Positions 1-9,288 of a stretch of 64,000 nucleotides of DNA are shown here, one piece after another. Every line of letters begins with the position of its first letter. Position 1 is the first letter of the stretch. A model generated the notes under the pieces. It saw nothing but the letters and a program-made list of their open reading frames with translations. It ran no database searches and had not been told where the DNA came from. Source of the DNA: Zanthoxylum bungeanum (Eukaryota > Streptophyta > Magnoliopsida > Sapindales > Rutaceae); contig SKCR01036121.1 of NCBI GenBank assembly GCA_019454045.1, positions 48,514-112,513 on the forward strand, written 5' to 3'. The position numbers and the translations under genes are program-made.

Positions 1-812
1 CTTAGAGATATCAAATCCACAAGATTGAGTTTAAAGATGTATCGAGTATAAAAGAACTGACATTATCATGATCATATACTCGATAAGAAACATAAATATC
101 GGATGGAATGAGATGACATGCTCGAAGTGTATTCTAACAGGTTCATATATTTTCCCACTTCATTCATCGACTATGGGTCATGGCTTGCTGCTAGGTGATT
201 ACCCATGGTTTGTGGGATATCATGGAGATGAAATATTAAATAGTTAATATTATCCCACTACTACTCGATAATGAACTTAGGATGGTCACACAAATATAGT
301 TCTCATCTACGTTATAAATTCAAATATGATTATTAAAAGTTAATAAATAATTATTTTTACAAAATAAGATTTCCGAATTGGATTAGGATAATCAAGATAT
401 TTCGGAAATATTATTTTGATTAATAAATTTGAAATATAAAATTAGATTTAATTATTTAAATAAATATTTGATATTTATGTTAAATAAATTTAATTTAATT
501 AAATGTTAAATAAAATTAAGCAAAATAAATAAATTAATTAATAGTTAATTAATTATTCGGCCAAAATAATATTTAATTTTTGGACTTTAATTTAGTGGGC
601 TGCCACCCTAATTAATTAGAGCCTTAATTAAGAGTAAATAGAGAAGTCTTTATATAATAAGGAAACCTTATTTAATTAAGTTTCCTAATTTATTTTGAAA
701 AGAAATTTTAAGAGACCTGATTTGATTTAGAAGGATCGTGGAGTGTCCTTGTTGTATTGAGATACAAGTAAAGGCAATCTTTGCCTATAAATACAAGCTA
801 GAATTCGGCCAA
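1..812 (+). mobile_element. Left part of a decayed Ty1/copia LTR, cut by the LOG-bearing element
   Basis: AT-rich non-coding sequence without a credible gene. It is the upstream piece of an LTR whose downstream piece resumes at 11,968. The reading is supported by the 5-bp duplication GGTGT at 813-817 and 11,963-11,967, and by a copia-like primer site and gag downstream of the second piece. A TATAAATA box lies at 786-793, as expected for the LTR promoter. The true left end of the LTR is outside the window or not recognisable. The assignment to copia comes from the downstream gag and integrase remnants, not from this piece itself. Confidence 0.5.
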
Positions 813-817
813 GGTGT
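813..817. repeat. Target-site duplication GGTGT, left copy
   Basis: The five bases before the LTR start TGTAGG at 818 are repeated exactly at 11,963-11,967 after the terminal CTACA. This fixes both ends of the LOG-bearing element. Confidence 0.92.
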
Positions 818-3502
818 TGTAGGCATTGCATTTTTGCATACCAGCCCAATGATGAGCCTCGTATGGAGGCACTACTTTTTAGTTGCGGAAGTTGCGGAAA
901 GCGGTCGTCGGAAGGGAAAGGTCAAGAGTCGATATTTTTATTGGATTTGGTTCGCTTGTTCAAGTTTCAGGTTCGCTCGTTCGGTCTCAGTTTTGAAATC
1001 ATCCTTCGCCCAAAACCCTCGCAAGCAACACTTTCCTTGGCCCAAACACCAAGCCCACCTAAACCAAAGCCCACGCCCAAACAAACAAAACCATAAACAA
1101 TTGTCACCTTTAACCAAACACAAAACAACAAATCACAACCCATTTCTCACCCATCCACAATCAACCATTATTCCCTGCACCCTCCATACAAACACCCATG
1201 CATGCGCCAGCCAGCCCATCACCAAATCTCCTCCATTATCTTCTTAACATTCACGCCCCATCATCTCGATGATCGGGATCATTCAGCCCTCCTTGATGAG
1301 GTCACTGCCATGAAACCATGATAGAGGCAAGGACTTCAGGCACAAGGGAGGACCCACGCCATTTTCATCAGCCTTCACTTGCACCCAACTCAGCCCCTAT
1401 CTTCTTCATCACTCTCGGCAGCCCCTGTAACCATTAAACCTTCACGCTTCAACCCAGCCACTTAGTCGCCCTTCAACTCACAAGTAAGCCCTTCAACTCA
1501 CGCATACGCCACTGCCTTCACCACCTCATGAACACAACCCACAACGCCTTTTGAACTACATCAGCCAACACACGCTGATTCACTGCCACAGCCAAAAGCC
1601 ACCAGTGCATCTGCTGCCCACTGACCTGATCATCAGCCCCTGCTCCTTCACGCAAGCACCTGCTGCCCTTGCCCACTACACGCTGATTCACTGCCACAGC
1701 CAAAAGCCACCAGTGCATCTGCTGCCCACTGACCTGATCATCAGCCCCTGCTCCTTCACGCAAGCACCTGCTGCCCTTGCCCACTACACGTACGCAAGCC
1801 CTCCACCAATTCACGCATCAGCCCCAAGCCCCACGCACACAAAAGCCTGCCTACCCTCACGCTAATTGTCTTCATCTCACGCCTAAACTGACCTCAACAC
1901 AGCCCCCTACAGCCTTCCTTTCACGCCACAAAACCCTGAAACAATACCCACTTGTCTTCATCACTCTCGGCCTCTCCTCACATCACGATCAGACCATGAG
2001 CAAACAAACCCTAACTAGCTAAACTCATGCGCAGACAAGCCCCTGAAACCAGCCCCCTCTCACGCACCAAATAGCCACTGCAACCAGCCCCTCAACCAGC
2101 CTATGAACGCGCAGTAAACAGCCCTGAAATAAGCTTCAAAGTCACGCCAAACTGCCCACCTTCAACCTTCACAAGCAATAAATAGCAGCCCTCACCGACC
2201 AAGAAAATGAAACCCTAGTACCTTCGCATACTGCCCTTAACGTCCCTATGACTACATAACCCTAAGACACCACCATCACTGCATGTACACACACCATCAA
2301 TAAAACTAACCGTGAACTAACCCTTCATTGCCGAGCACCCTTAACAACCCTAGAACCCATCAAGCATCACCCTCACGTCCCTAACCACTACCAAGCCGAG
2401 CTCACCACAATCTCAGCCCATCACGCTAGCACTGACCAAAACCATTTAGAACGCACAGCACCCCTCACTGCCGAGCACCTCATGCACGCCACTGCTGAGC
2501 ATACCACACCCCTCGCACCTTGCCTTCACGCATCCTCATTGCCCATTAAGCCTCCACAGCCGAAAACATAACTTGAGAATCCCAATATCATTGCCGTAAA
2601 CCATCCTCTATAACCCCTCTCCATATTCACATGCAAACAGCTCTTAAATCCACGTGAATTAACCCTAAAACTGATCCAAAAATTACCCAAGAGAGAGAAT
2701 AAAAATTGGATTTAGAAACAGAGAGAATTTGAGCAAAACAGTGAAAACGGCGAGTTAAAATAGTGAGAAAAACAGAGAAAACGGCGAGCGGAAACCCGAG
2801 AAAACAACGAGAACAGTGAAAACGGATAAAACAGTAGAAACAGCGGACCCGTGAAAACAGTAGAAACAGCGGACCAGTGAAAACAGCAAAACGATATCCC
2901 TTCCGGCACCGTGGAACGCACTCCCGGAAAGCGACTTAAAAGGTAAGACCTGAGGGCACCCTTTTATCTTATTTCCGTTATTTATTTTCTAAGCATGATG
3001 TAGTCGTTTAAGTTTATTATTGCTTTATGCATGATTATGATGTTTAATATGTTATAGTTTTTGCATGACTAGTTGGTTGTGCTTGAGCATGATTTAATTG
3101 TCTAGTATGATATTTATTTTCCTATGCATGATTAGGTTGTTTAGTATGATGTTTAATGCATGATTAGTTGATTGTTTCTAAGCATGATGTAGTCGTTTAG
3201 TATGATATTTATTTTTTTATGCATGATTAGGTTGTTTAGTATGATGTTGTTTTATGCATGGTTAATAGGTTGTTCTTAAGCATGTTGTGTAGACTTGGTT
3301 AATATTGCACAAATCCATTTATTACAAATGACATAAGTAAGGGACCATTCTGAACCCAACGGTTTGAGGTCTTCCCTTGCGAGGGGTGAGTGCGGCCTTA
3401 AATCTTTTTCCCGGTTCACACCGGGTGGCGACTCCATGTTATTTCGAATTCCCGACCGGGCCGCGAGCCCGGAACAGCGTCGTCCAGTTTCTGTTGTCTA
3501 CA
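818..3502 (+). repeat. 5' LTR of the LOG-bearing retroelement
   Basis: 2,685 bp, TG...CA. It contains a 108-bp segment repeated twice in tandem (starting at 1,571 and 1,679), a C-rich middle third (about 1,020-2,650), a stretch with repeated ACAGTGAAAACGG-like words (2,730-2,890), and repeated GCATGATTAGG/GCATGATGTAG words (about 2,990-3,280). Reading frames over this stretch look like composition effects: the same frames occur in the 3' LTR with frame-breaking indels. Confidence 0.92.
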
Positions 3503-3505
3503 GTC

Positions 3506-3523
3506 TGGCGACTCCACTGGGGA
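3506..3523 (+). other. Primer binding site, tRNA-Arg type
   Basis: TGGCGACTCCACTGGGGA starts three bases after the 5' LTR. Its reverse complement ends in GGAGTCGCCA, the form of a plant tRNA-Arg acceptor end with CCA. tRNA-Arg priming is characteristic of Ogre-type gypsy elements. A comparison with a plant tRNA set would confirm the isoacceptor. Confidence 0.8.
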
Positions 3524-4595
3524 TAGAGAATCGGCCCCGAAATAATGTCTTGTAATGTTTGTGATTTGTGTTTTAATTAATCATTTCTACTGTGGGTTTA
3601 GAGAGTTTAATCAAAGGTATTTTTAAGGGTTGGTTATGGTTTGGTGTCTTCCTTCACTCACTACCTTTCTATAAGGAAAAGCTGTGAGGGCACCTAGATA
3701 ATCATTCACCCGTAGCTTATTGTGATAGACTAATTTGGAGGACTCGTTGTTTATTCCTGACACCAAGCGATAAGAGCCTAAGGGGCTTGGGTACTTAAGA
3801 GAGCCTCGCTCCACCCTCCCTCTGGGGAATCTACAACGGGAAATCCATTTGACAGTCAGTCACACACCGTAACTTGTTGGCACGTACCGTAAGGTATAGA
3901 AAAGGTGCGTTCACTTGGTCGTTTGAACCCTTGAGTGGGGAGTCCTAGTTGTGAACAACCCTTCGTCAGCGAGAGCTTTTGTTTACACTCCTAAAGCCTA
4001 CATGTGAACCTTAATTGCATGACCCTTAGAAAATGTTTGATTATGCTTGTGTTTTGGACCATTTCCATTTGGAGGCAGTTGGACTTTTTATTAGAAATGC
4101 GAACTTGTTGGGCCATTTAAACTGGGGCGAGTTCGTATCTTATGACAATTAGGCCCAAAGCTTCTGAAATGTTGATGGGCCATTATGTAGAAATTATTGT
4201 TTTATGCTTGAATTATCTTGTTGTGTTTGTGTTTTGGACCATCGTTATTTGGATTCAATTGGACTTTTGTCAAGAGATATGAACTGGTTGGACCATTTAA
4301 ACTGGAACGAGTTTGTGTCCTTTGACAATTGGGTCAAAAGTTTCTAAAATGTCAATGGGCCATTTTGTATTTGGGCCTCTTATCATTTGAAGTTGTTTAG
4401 CCATGTATCGCAAAAGTATAAACTTGTTGGGCCATTTCAACTGAGATAAGTTTGCACCGCGCAATAATATGATTGAACACTTTAAAATGATAATGGGCCA
4501 ATTAGTGCAAATTATTTTATAAGCTCATTTATTTCATACATCACATACATGACATGCACTCATGCATACACGCATCATGTTAACCCTTTTGTGTC
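3524..4595 (+). other. 5' untranslated leader of the LOG element, with a repeat of about 190 bp
   Basis: No credible coding sequence. From about 4,040 to 4,510 there are roughly three diverged copies of a unit containing TTGTTGGGCCATTTAAACTG and ending near AATGGGCCATT. Short frames here carry no recognisable domain. Confidence 0.55.
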
Positions 4596-4838
4596 TTGAA
4601 AGCCATCATAGATTCCCGTTGGGTTAAGAAACCAGAGAGACTCGTCAAGAGACCGTCAGTCAACATGAGCAAGTTAGCAAATGAGAGATCCTGCCTGGAT
4701 CAATTGGAGATTAAAGTAACTGAAATTATTGAGATGTTGCAAGTTCTGACTAATGTTGTGGCCAGTTTGACCGTACCCGGTATAGCCGATAACAAAAAGT
4801 TTTACAATCAGAATGGAAAGACCATCAGGGTATCCTAG
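4596..4838 (+). pseudogene. Possible gag remnant, 80 residues
   Basis: A short frame just after the leader, at the place where gag would start. It encodes a basic N-terminus followed by a Leu/Ile-rich, helix-prone stretch of about 30 residues (around 28-58), which would fit a coiled-coil segment of gag. No zinc knuckle or capsid motif is visible. The frame closes at 4,838 and downstream sequence is non-coding in this frame. The call rests mainly on position, so it is weak. Confidence 0.25.
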
Positions 4839-5640
4839 GAAGAAGCAAACAGAAAAGGCAGGATATCCATTCAGAAATTGAGAAAATGGGGCAGTGAGAT
4901 TGTCAGATTTGGAGGAGAATGAGTGCAATGAGCCAATTAATGTTGACAGATTGAAGCTGTACTTTGCCTGAGGGAAAGAAGACTGAACAGTCACCAAGAG
5001 AATTGGCGGAAGACCCAACCCAACGGGATATGAAATTCATCCATGCATACATGCATACACGTAACTTGCATCCATTGTTTTGTGTTTTGTGTTTGCAGAT
5101 TTCAAACAAAAGAGAACCAACAAAGGGGCGACCAGAGACATATGGCGCCAAGGAGCACAATGAGGGTCTAACCCATCATGAACAGGGAGGACCTCTACAC
5201 TTGCATACGTATACATTACATGCACACGTCTTTATTCTGTTGTTTTGTATTCGCAGGTTTTAAAGAAGAAAAAAGAAAAAGAAAGCGGCAAAGATCAAAA
5301 GGTGACACAGGCACTGAGGATGACATTGAAGACACATTGACAGATGGATTTCGGTCATGTCTAGCTGAAGACGATGAATTTAGTGCTAACAGGGAGGCAA
5401 CCTATACACTTTGTTGCGATTTCTATTTTCATGTTTTGTGTATACATGTCGTATGATTTTTAATTTTGTGTGTTATTTTGGTAGGTAAAAGCGAAGACAT
5501 AGCATTTTAAGACATAGGGAATGATGTTTGGCAATCACGAAGATGGGAGTTAATGCATTAGTGGTGGCAGAGTAAAAGAAGAATTCATGAGACGCATCCT
5601 AATGAACTTATGCCAAGAAAGAGGCGTATTGAGTACACAA
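4839..5640 (+). other. Patchwork of exon-like blocks and intron-like CATACA/TTTTGT...CAG spacers
   Basis: Four spacers look alike (about 4,550-4,601, 5,040-5,099, 5,200-5,256 and 5,400-5,484). Each opens with CATGCATACA- or TACACTT-like words, runs into T-rich sequence containing TTTTGTGT, and mostly ends in a 3'-splice-like CAG or TAG. Between them are short open, charged blocks, for example 5,257-5,395, which encodes a Lys/Arg-rich run followed by an Asp/Glu-rich run. Ogre elements are known to contain a spliced intron, but no known protein is recognised here. Confidence 0.35.
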
Positions 5641-5684
5641 TTCATTTGCCTTAATTATTTCTTTGATTTGCCTTCTTTTGTTAT

Positions 5685-5850
5685 TTTCTGTTATTTTCGT
5701 GGACAAGATCCACAACTTTTGACCTTTTAGGACTTCTTTTGGCATTTTCTTTTATTTTCGTGGATGGAATCCACGACCTTTTGACATTTCACGATTTCCT
5801 TTATTGTTTTCGTAGACAGGATCCAGTGACCTTTTGACTTCTCGTGACCT
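5685..5850 (+). repeat. Three copies of a unit of about 60 bp upstream of LOG
   Basis: The words TTTCGTGGACAAGATCCA, TTTCGTGGATGGAATCCA and TTTCGTAGACAGGATCCA, each followed within a few bases by CCTTTTGAC-like sequence, recur about every 60 bp. This direct repeat ends about 140 bp before the LOG start codon. Function unknown. Confidence 0.6.
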
Positions 5851-5922
5851 CTTTTGTGGTTTAGCTAACCACCATTCGGTGAAAGGTATTATTACAATTA
5901 TTACTCATCCTTTTTTAAGTAT

Positions 5923-5929
5923 TATAAAT
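5923..5929 (+). promoter_or_regulatory. Candidate TATA box for LOG
   Basis: TATAAAT lies 66 bp before the LOG start codon and is followed by a pyrimidine- and A-rich leader with CTCCTCAACACA. Spacing fits a plant core promoter with a short 5' UTR. It could mean that the captured segment brought its own promoter. Sequence resemblance only; a TATA-like word in AT-rich DNA is weak evidence. Confidence 0.35.
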
Positions 5930-5988
5930 TCAGCTCAATATTTATCTCCTCAACACATTCAAATATACATCCGAGTAAAAGAGAGAAA

Positions 5989-6642
5989 ATGGAAGCCACT
6001 TCGAGAAGACGAGTTGAAACTATTTGTGTGTTTTGCGGTACCAGTGTGGGTACTAAACCGCAATACATAGAGGCAGCACAAGAATTGGGTCGAGTCATTG
6101 CTGAACGGAATATGCACTTAATATACGGTGGAGGTAATCTTGGACTGATGGGAATTGTTTCAAAGGCTGTACATGACGGAGGCAGTCCAGTTCTGGGAAT
6201 CATCCCAAAACCTTTGGCGGAGGCGAATCTGATAGGACCATCAAACGGAGAAGAAATTCTCGTGCCAGGAATGTCAGAGCGATTGGTGGAAATGATTAAC
6301 CGTGCAGATGCTTTTATTGCTCTGCCAGGAGGCTTGGGCACGTTGGAGGAAATTTGTATAGTGCTATCTTGGGCGAACCTGAACATACACCAGAAACCTC
6401 TTGGATTGTTCAACGTTGATGGATTTTATGATTTTCTCTATGTGTTTCTTGAAGACAACCGAAGAAATGGGTTCGTAACAAAACCTGTGAACGAACTCCT
6501 TTTCACAGCCAGAACTGCCCAGGATTTAATTGACCAAATCTTGGCCTTTGAACCGCATGTGGACCCTATCCTTTCCGAGATCAAATGGTCCGAGGACGAT
6601 CGTGGTAAAAAGCGTAAACTGAATCTGGATCTTAACCTCTAG
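5989..6642 (+). CDS. LOG: Cytokinin riboside 5'-monophosphate phosphoribohydrolase (LOG family), captured by a retroelement
   Basis: 217 residues, intact. LOG enzymes release active cytokinin bases from cytokinin nucleoside 5'-monophosphates in one step. The family signature PGGLGTLEE is at 113-121, with the paired catalytic Arg at 98 (MSERL) and Glu at 121. The nucleotide-binding GGGNLGLMG loop is at 47-55 and the N-terminal ICVFCG motif at 12-17, all typical of the lysine-decarboxylase-like Rossmann fold. Length matches plant LOGs (about 210-230). The ATG has a good context (AAAATGG). Plant LOG genes normally have several introns and this copy has none, so it looks retroprocessed. The last 11 residues are odd: KKRK (207-210, NLS-like) followed by LNLDLNL (211-217), an LxLxL EAR-type repressor motif not expected in a soluble LOG. 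It lies in sense inside the LTR element, between its leader and its 3' arrays. Activity is inferred from preserved motifs only. Confidence 0.95.
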   Translation: MEATSRRRVETICVFCGTSVGTKPQYIEAAQELGRVIAERNMHLIYGGGNLGLMGIVSKAVHDGGSPVLGIIPKPLAEANLIGPSNGEEILVPGMSERLVEMINRADAFIALPGGLGTLEEICIVLSWANLNIHQKPLGLFNVDGFYDFLYVFLEDNRRNGFVTKPVNELLFTARTAQDLIDQILAFEPHVDPILSEIKWSEDDRGKKRKLNLDLNL

Positions 6643-7516
6643 TCTTCTGTATTACTATCTTGTTTATTTTGTGTTATTTGAATAAAAAATAATAAAAATG
6701 AAAAAATGAAAAAAATTGAGTAAGAGAAGTCTTTGATAGTTAGACATATGTCCTGTGATGACATTGAATGCTGTAGGGGGAAACCCTAGAAACGATAAGT
6801 GCGAGACACGTTCTCTTCCGGTATTCTGAAGGGATTGATCTGAGTTAGACTCACGAGCACCTAATTACGGGATCCTAGCAGTAGAAGCCTGAGTGGTTAC
6901 CGAGGTGACTAGTTGAAGAGATGATGTATTAGTGAATGACCGTTTGCCTGGGTGTCCACACTGGTTTACCGATGCTATGATATATGATATGGTTGGAAAT
7001 AAAGAAAAAAGTCTCTAAAATAAAAAAAGAAAAAGAAAAAGAAAAAGAAAAAATAGACCACCTATAACCGATAAGCGTGAAGCTACCCATGGGCGAGTAT
7101 TAGGACCACCATGAGGAGAAATGCTACCTTAAAGGGTAGGTGTGTCAAAAAAAAAATGAAAAGAAGAAGACAAAAGAAAAAAAAGATGAAAACCATATCA
7201 TGTTGAGTATGCTGAAGTAATCACGGAATGTGATTAAGACATCCAGGTTGGTTAGACCCACTGGTTCGATTCTCTGAAACGAAATCACCAAGTTGGCTTA
7301 CTTAAGGACTAAGCTGCGAAAGAGCCTTAGCACACACACACTAAGAGTCTAGTTCAGATCACCCATTCAGACAATCGAAATTGAGTGTATCAAGTACTTC
7401 GAAGGTTCTCTGGTTTTGACACAAAGCATTCGTTGAGGATGAAAATATGTTTAGCTATTAAGATTGTCTCGAGGAGAGCAATATAGTATGTTGAAATAAA
7501 TCATTTGCATTGTTAT
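6643..7516 (+). other. Non-coding internal region after LOG
   Basis: No coding sequence recognised. It includes A-rich purine runs (7,010-7,050, 7,145-7,190) and moderately GC-rich non-coding sequence. An AATAAAAAATAATAAAAATG stretch at 6,680-6,700, just after the LOG stop, could supply a polyadenylation signal for a LOG transcript; this is inference. Confidence 0.45.
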
Positions 7517-8570
7517 CACTCTTTGCCGGGTAAGGCATTTTGGGAGCGAGACCCACATCAGTTCATATCAGTATCTGCCGGGAAAGGCATTCTGGGGGCG
7601 GGGCCCACATCAGTTTAGTATTAGTTCTGCCGGGTATGGCACTCTGCGGGTTGGGGCCCACATCATATCAGTCTTTGTTGAGTATGGCACTCTTGGGGCG
7701 AGGCCACATCATTAAGAGTCCTTGTCGGGTATGGCACTCTGTGGGTTGAGGCCCATATCACTATCAGTCTTTACCGGGTATGGCACTCTGGGGGCGAGGC
7801 CCACATCATTATCATTCTTCGCCAGGTATGGCACTCTGCGGGTTGAGGCCCACATCACTATCATTCTTTGCCAGGTATGGCACTCTGAGGGAGAGGCCCA
7901 CATCATCAGATCGGTTTTGCCAAGTACGACACTCCGAGTATGGAGACACAGTATCGGTTTTGCCAGGTACAGCACTCCGGGTATGGAGACACAGTATCAG
8001 TTTTGCCGGGTATGACACTCAGGGTTGAGGCCCACATCATTATCAGCAGTTTGGGAATGCTTCCCAGGGTTGAAGCCCACATCATTATCAGCAGTTCAGG
8101 GATGAGTCCCAGGGCCGAGACCTACATCACATCAACTACAGTATCAGTTTTCAGAGATGAGTCACAGGGTCGAGGCCCACATCAGCTACAGTATCAGTTT
8201 GGGCGAGGCCCATATCTATATCAGTTTGGGGCGAGGCCCCATATCAGTACTAGTCAGGGTCAAGGCCCACATCAGTATCAATTTGGGGCGAGGCCCATAT
8301 CAGTCTGGGGGTGAGGCCCACATCAATTTGGGGCGAGGCCCACATCAGTTTCAGTTTGGGGCGAGGCCCACATTAGTATCAGTCTGGGGGCGAGGCCCAC
8401 ATCAGTATCAGTTTGGGGCGAGGCCCACATCAGTATCAGTCTGGGGGCGAGGCCCATATCAGTATCAGTTTGGGGCGAGGCCCACATCAGTATCAGTCGG
8501 GGGCGAGGCCCACATCAGTATCAGTCGGGGGTGAGGCCCATATCAGTATCAGTCTTTGGGAACAAAGCCC
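7517..8570 (+). repeat. 3' tandem array I: GGGTATGGCACTC / GGGGCGAGGCCCACATC units
   Basis: From 7,517 to about 8,030, units of about 45-70 bp carry TGCCGGGTATGGCACTCTG followed by GGGGCGAGGCCCACATCA. From about 8,170 to 8,560 a shorter unit of about 27-45 bp (GGGGCGAGGCCCACATCAGT) repeats at least ten times. Long frames through here are produced by the repeats. Such arrays before the 3' LTR are known in Tat/Ogre elements and can seed satellite DNA. Local inverted pairs are frequent (TGCC...GGCA, TGGGAA...TTCCCA at about 8,051-8,066, GGGA...TCCC at 8,099-8,110). Confidence 0.85.
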
Positions 8571-8574
8571 ACAG

Positions 8575-9130
8575 TCAGCTCAAAACAGGAACAAGACCTG
8601 CAATTCGGGAACAAGACCCACAATCAGGAACAAGACCTGCAATTTGGGAACAAGACCCACAATCAGGAACAAGACCTGCAATTCGGGAACAAGACCCACA
8701 ATCAGGAACAAGACCTGCAATTCGGGAACAAGACCCACAATCAGGAACAAGACCTGCAATTCGGGAACAAGACCCACAATCAGGAACAAGACCTGCAATT
8801 CGGGAACAAGACCCACAATCAGGAACAAGACCTGCAATCCGGGAACAAGACCCACAATCAGGAACAAGACCTGCAATTCGGGAACAAGACCCACAATCAG
8901 GAACAAGACCTGCAATTCAATTTGGGAACAAGACCCACAATCAGGAACAAGACCTGTAACTCAATTTGGGAACAAGACCCACAATCAGGAACAAGACCTG
9001 CAAAATGGGAACAAGACCCACGGGAACAAGACCCACAACACAATTCAGGGAACAAGACCCTCAGCTCAAAATGGGAACAAGACCCGCAATTCAGGGAACA
9101 AGACCCTCAGCTCACTTCGGGAACAAGACC
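8575..9130 (+). repeat. 3' tandem array II: 39-bp unit with AACAAGA stem-loops
   Basis: A 39-bp unit alternates CAGGAACAAGACCTG and GGGAACAAGACCC for about eight regular copies (8,586-8,920), then decays to irregular spacing by about 9,130. Because 39 is divisible by three and the unit lacks stops in several frames, open frames of 111-256 codons appear on both strands; these are not genes. Each half-unit can form a short hairpin with loop AACAAGA and paired flanks (CAGG/CCTG, GGG/CCC, TGGG/CCCA, AGGG/CCCT). Confidence 0.9.
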
Positions 9131-9274
9131 CAGGGGTCGCAGTACCTCACCACCAAATCAATTCAGTTCGAAGCAACAAGTGAGTCAGGTGGCAGCTGGC
9201 GAGCCAGGTAAGTAAAAATACATTGCACGTACTTTGATAGAATTGTCATTGTCACACACTGCACAAGTCCCATC

Positions 9275-9287
9275 AAAGTGGGGGCGA
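9275..9287 (+). other. Polypurine tract of the LOG element
   Basis: AAAGTGGGGGCGA ends one base before the 3' LTR start at 9,289. Position and composition fit the plus-strand primer of a plus-oriented gypsy element. Confidence 0.75.
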
Positions 9288-9288
9288 C

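Noticed and set aside
738..1247. 169-codon frame at the left LTR start
   Set aside because: It crosses the insertion boundary at 818, and the matching stretch in the other LTR has frame-changing indels; composition effect of a C-rich LTR.
5922..6413. 163-codon minus-strand frame opposite LOG
   Set aside because: Antisense shadow of the intact LOG coding sequence.
8580..9120. Regular short repeats resembling a CRISPR array
   Set aside because: The units are contiguous tandem repeats without unique spacers, lie between a retroelement interior and its LTR, and the genome is a plant's.
8413..9183. Long frames (up to 256 codons) over the tandem arrays as genes
   Set aside because: They are created by a stop-free 39-bp unit open in several frames on both strands; no domain, no codon bias.
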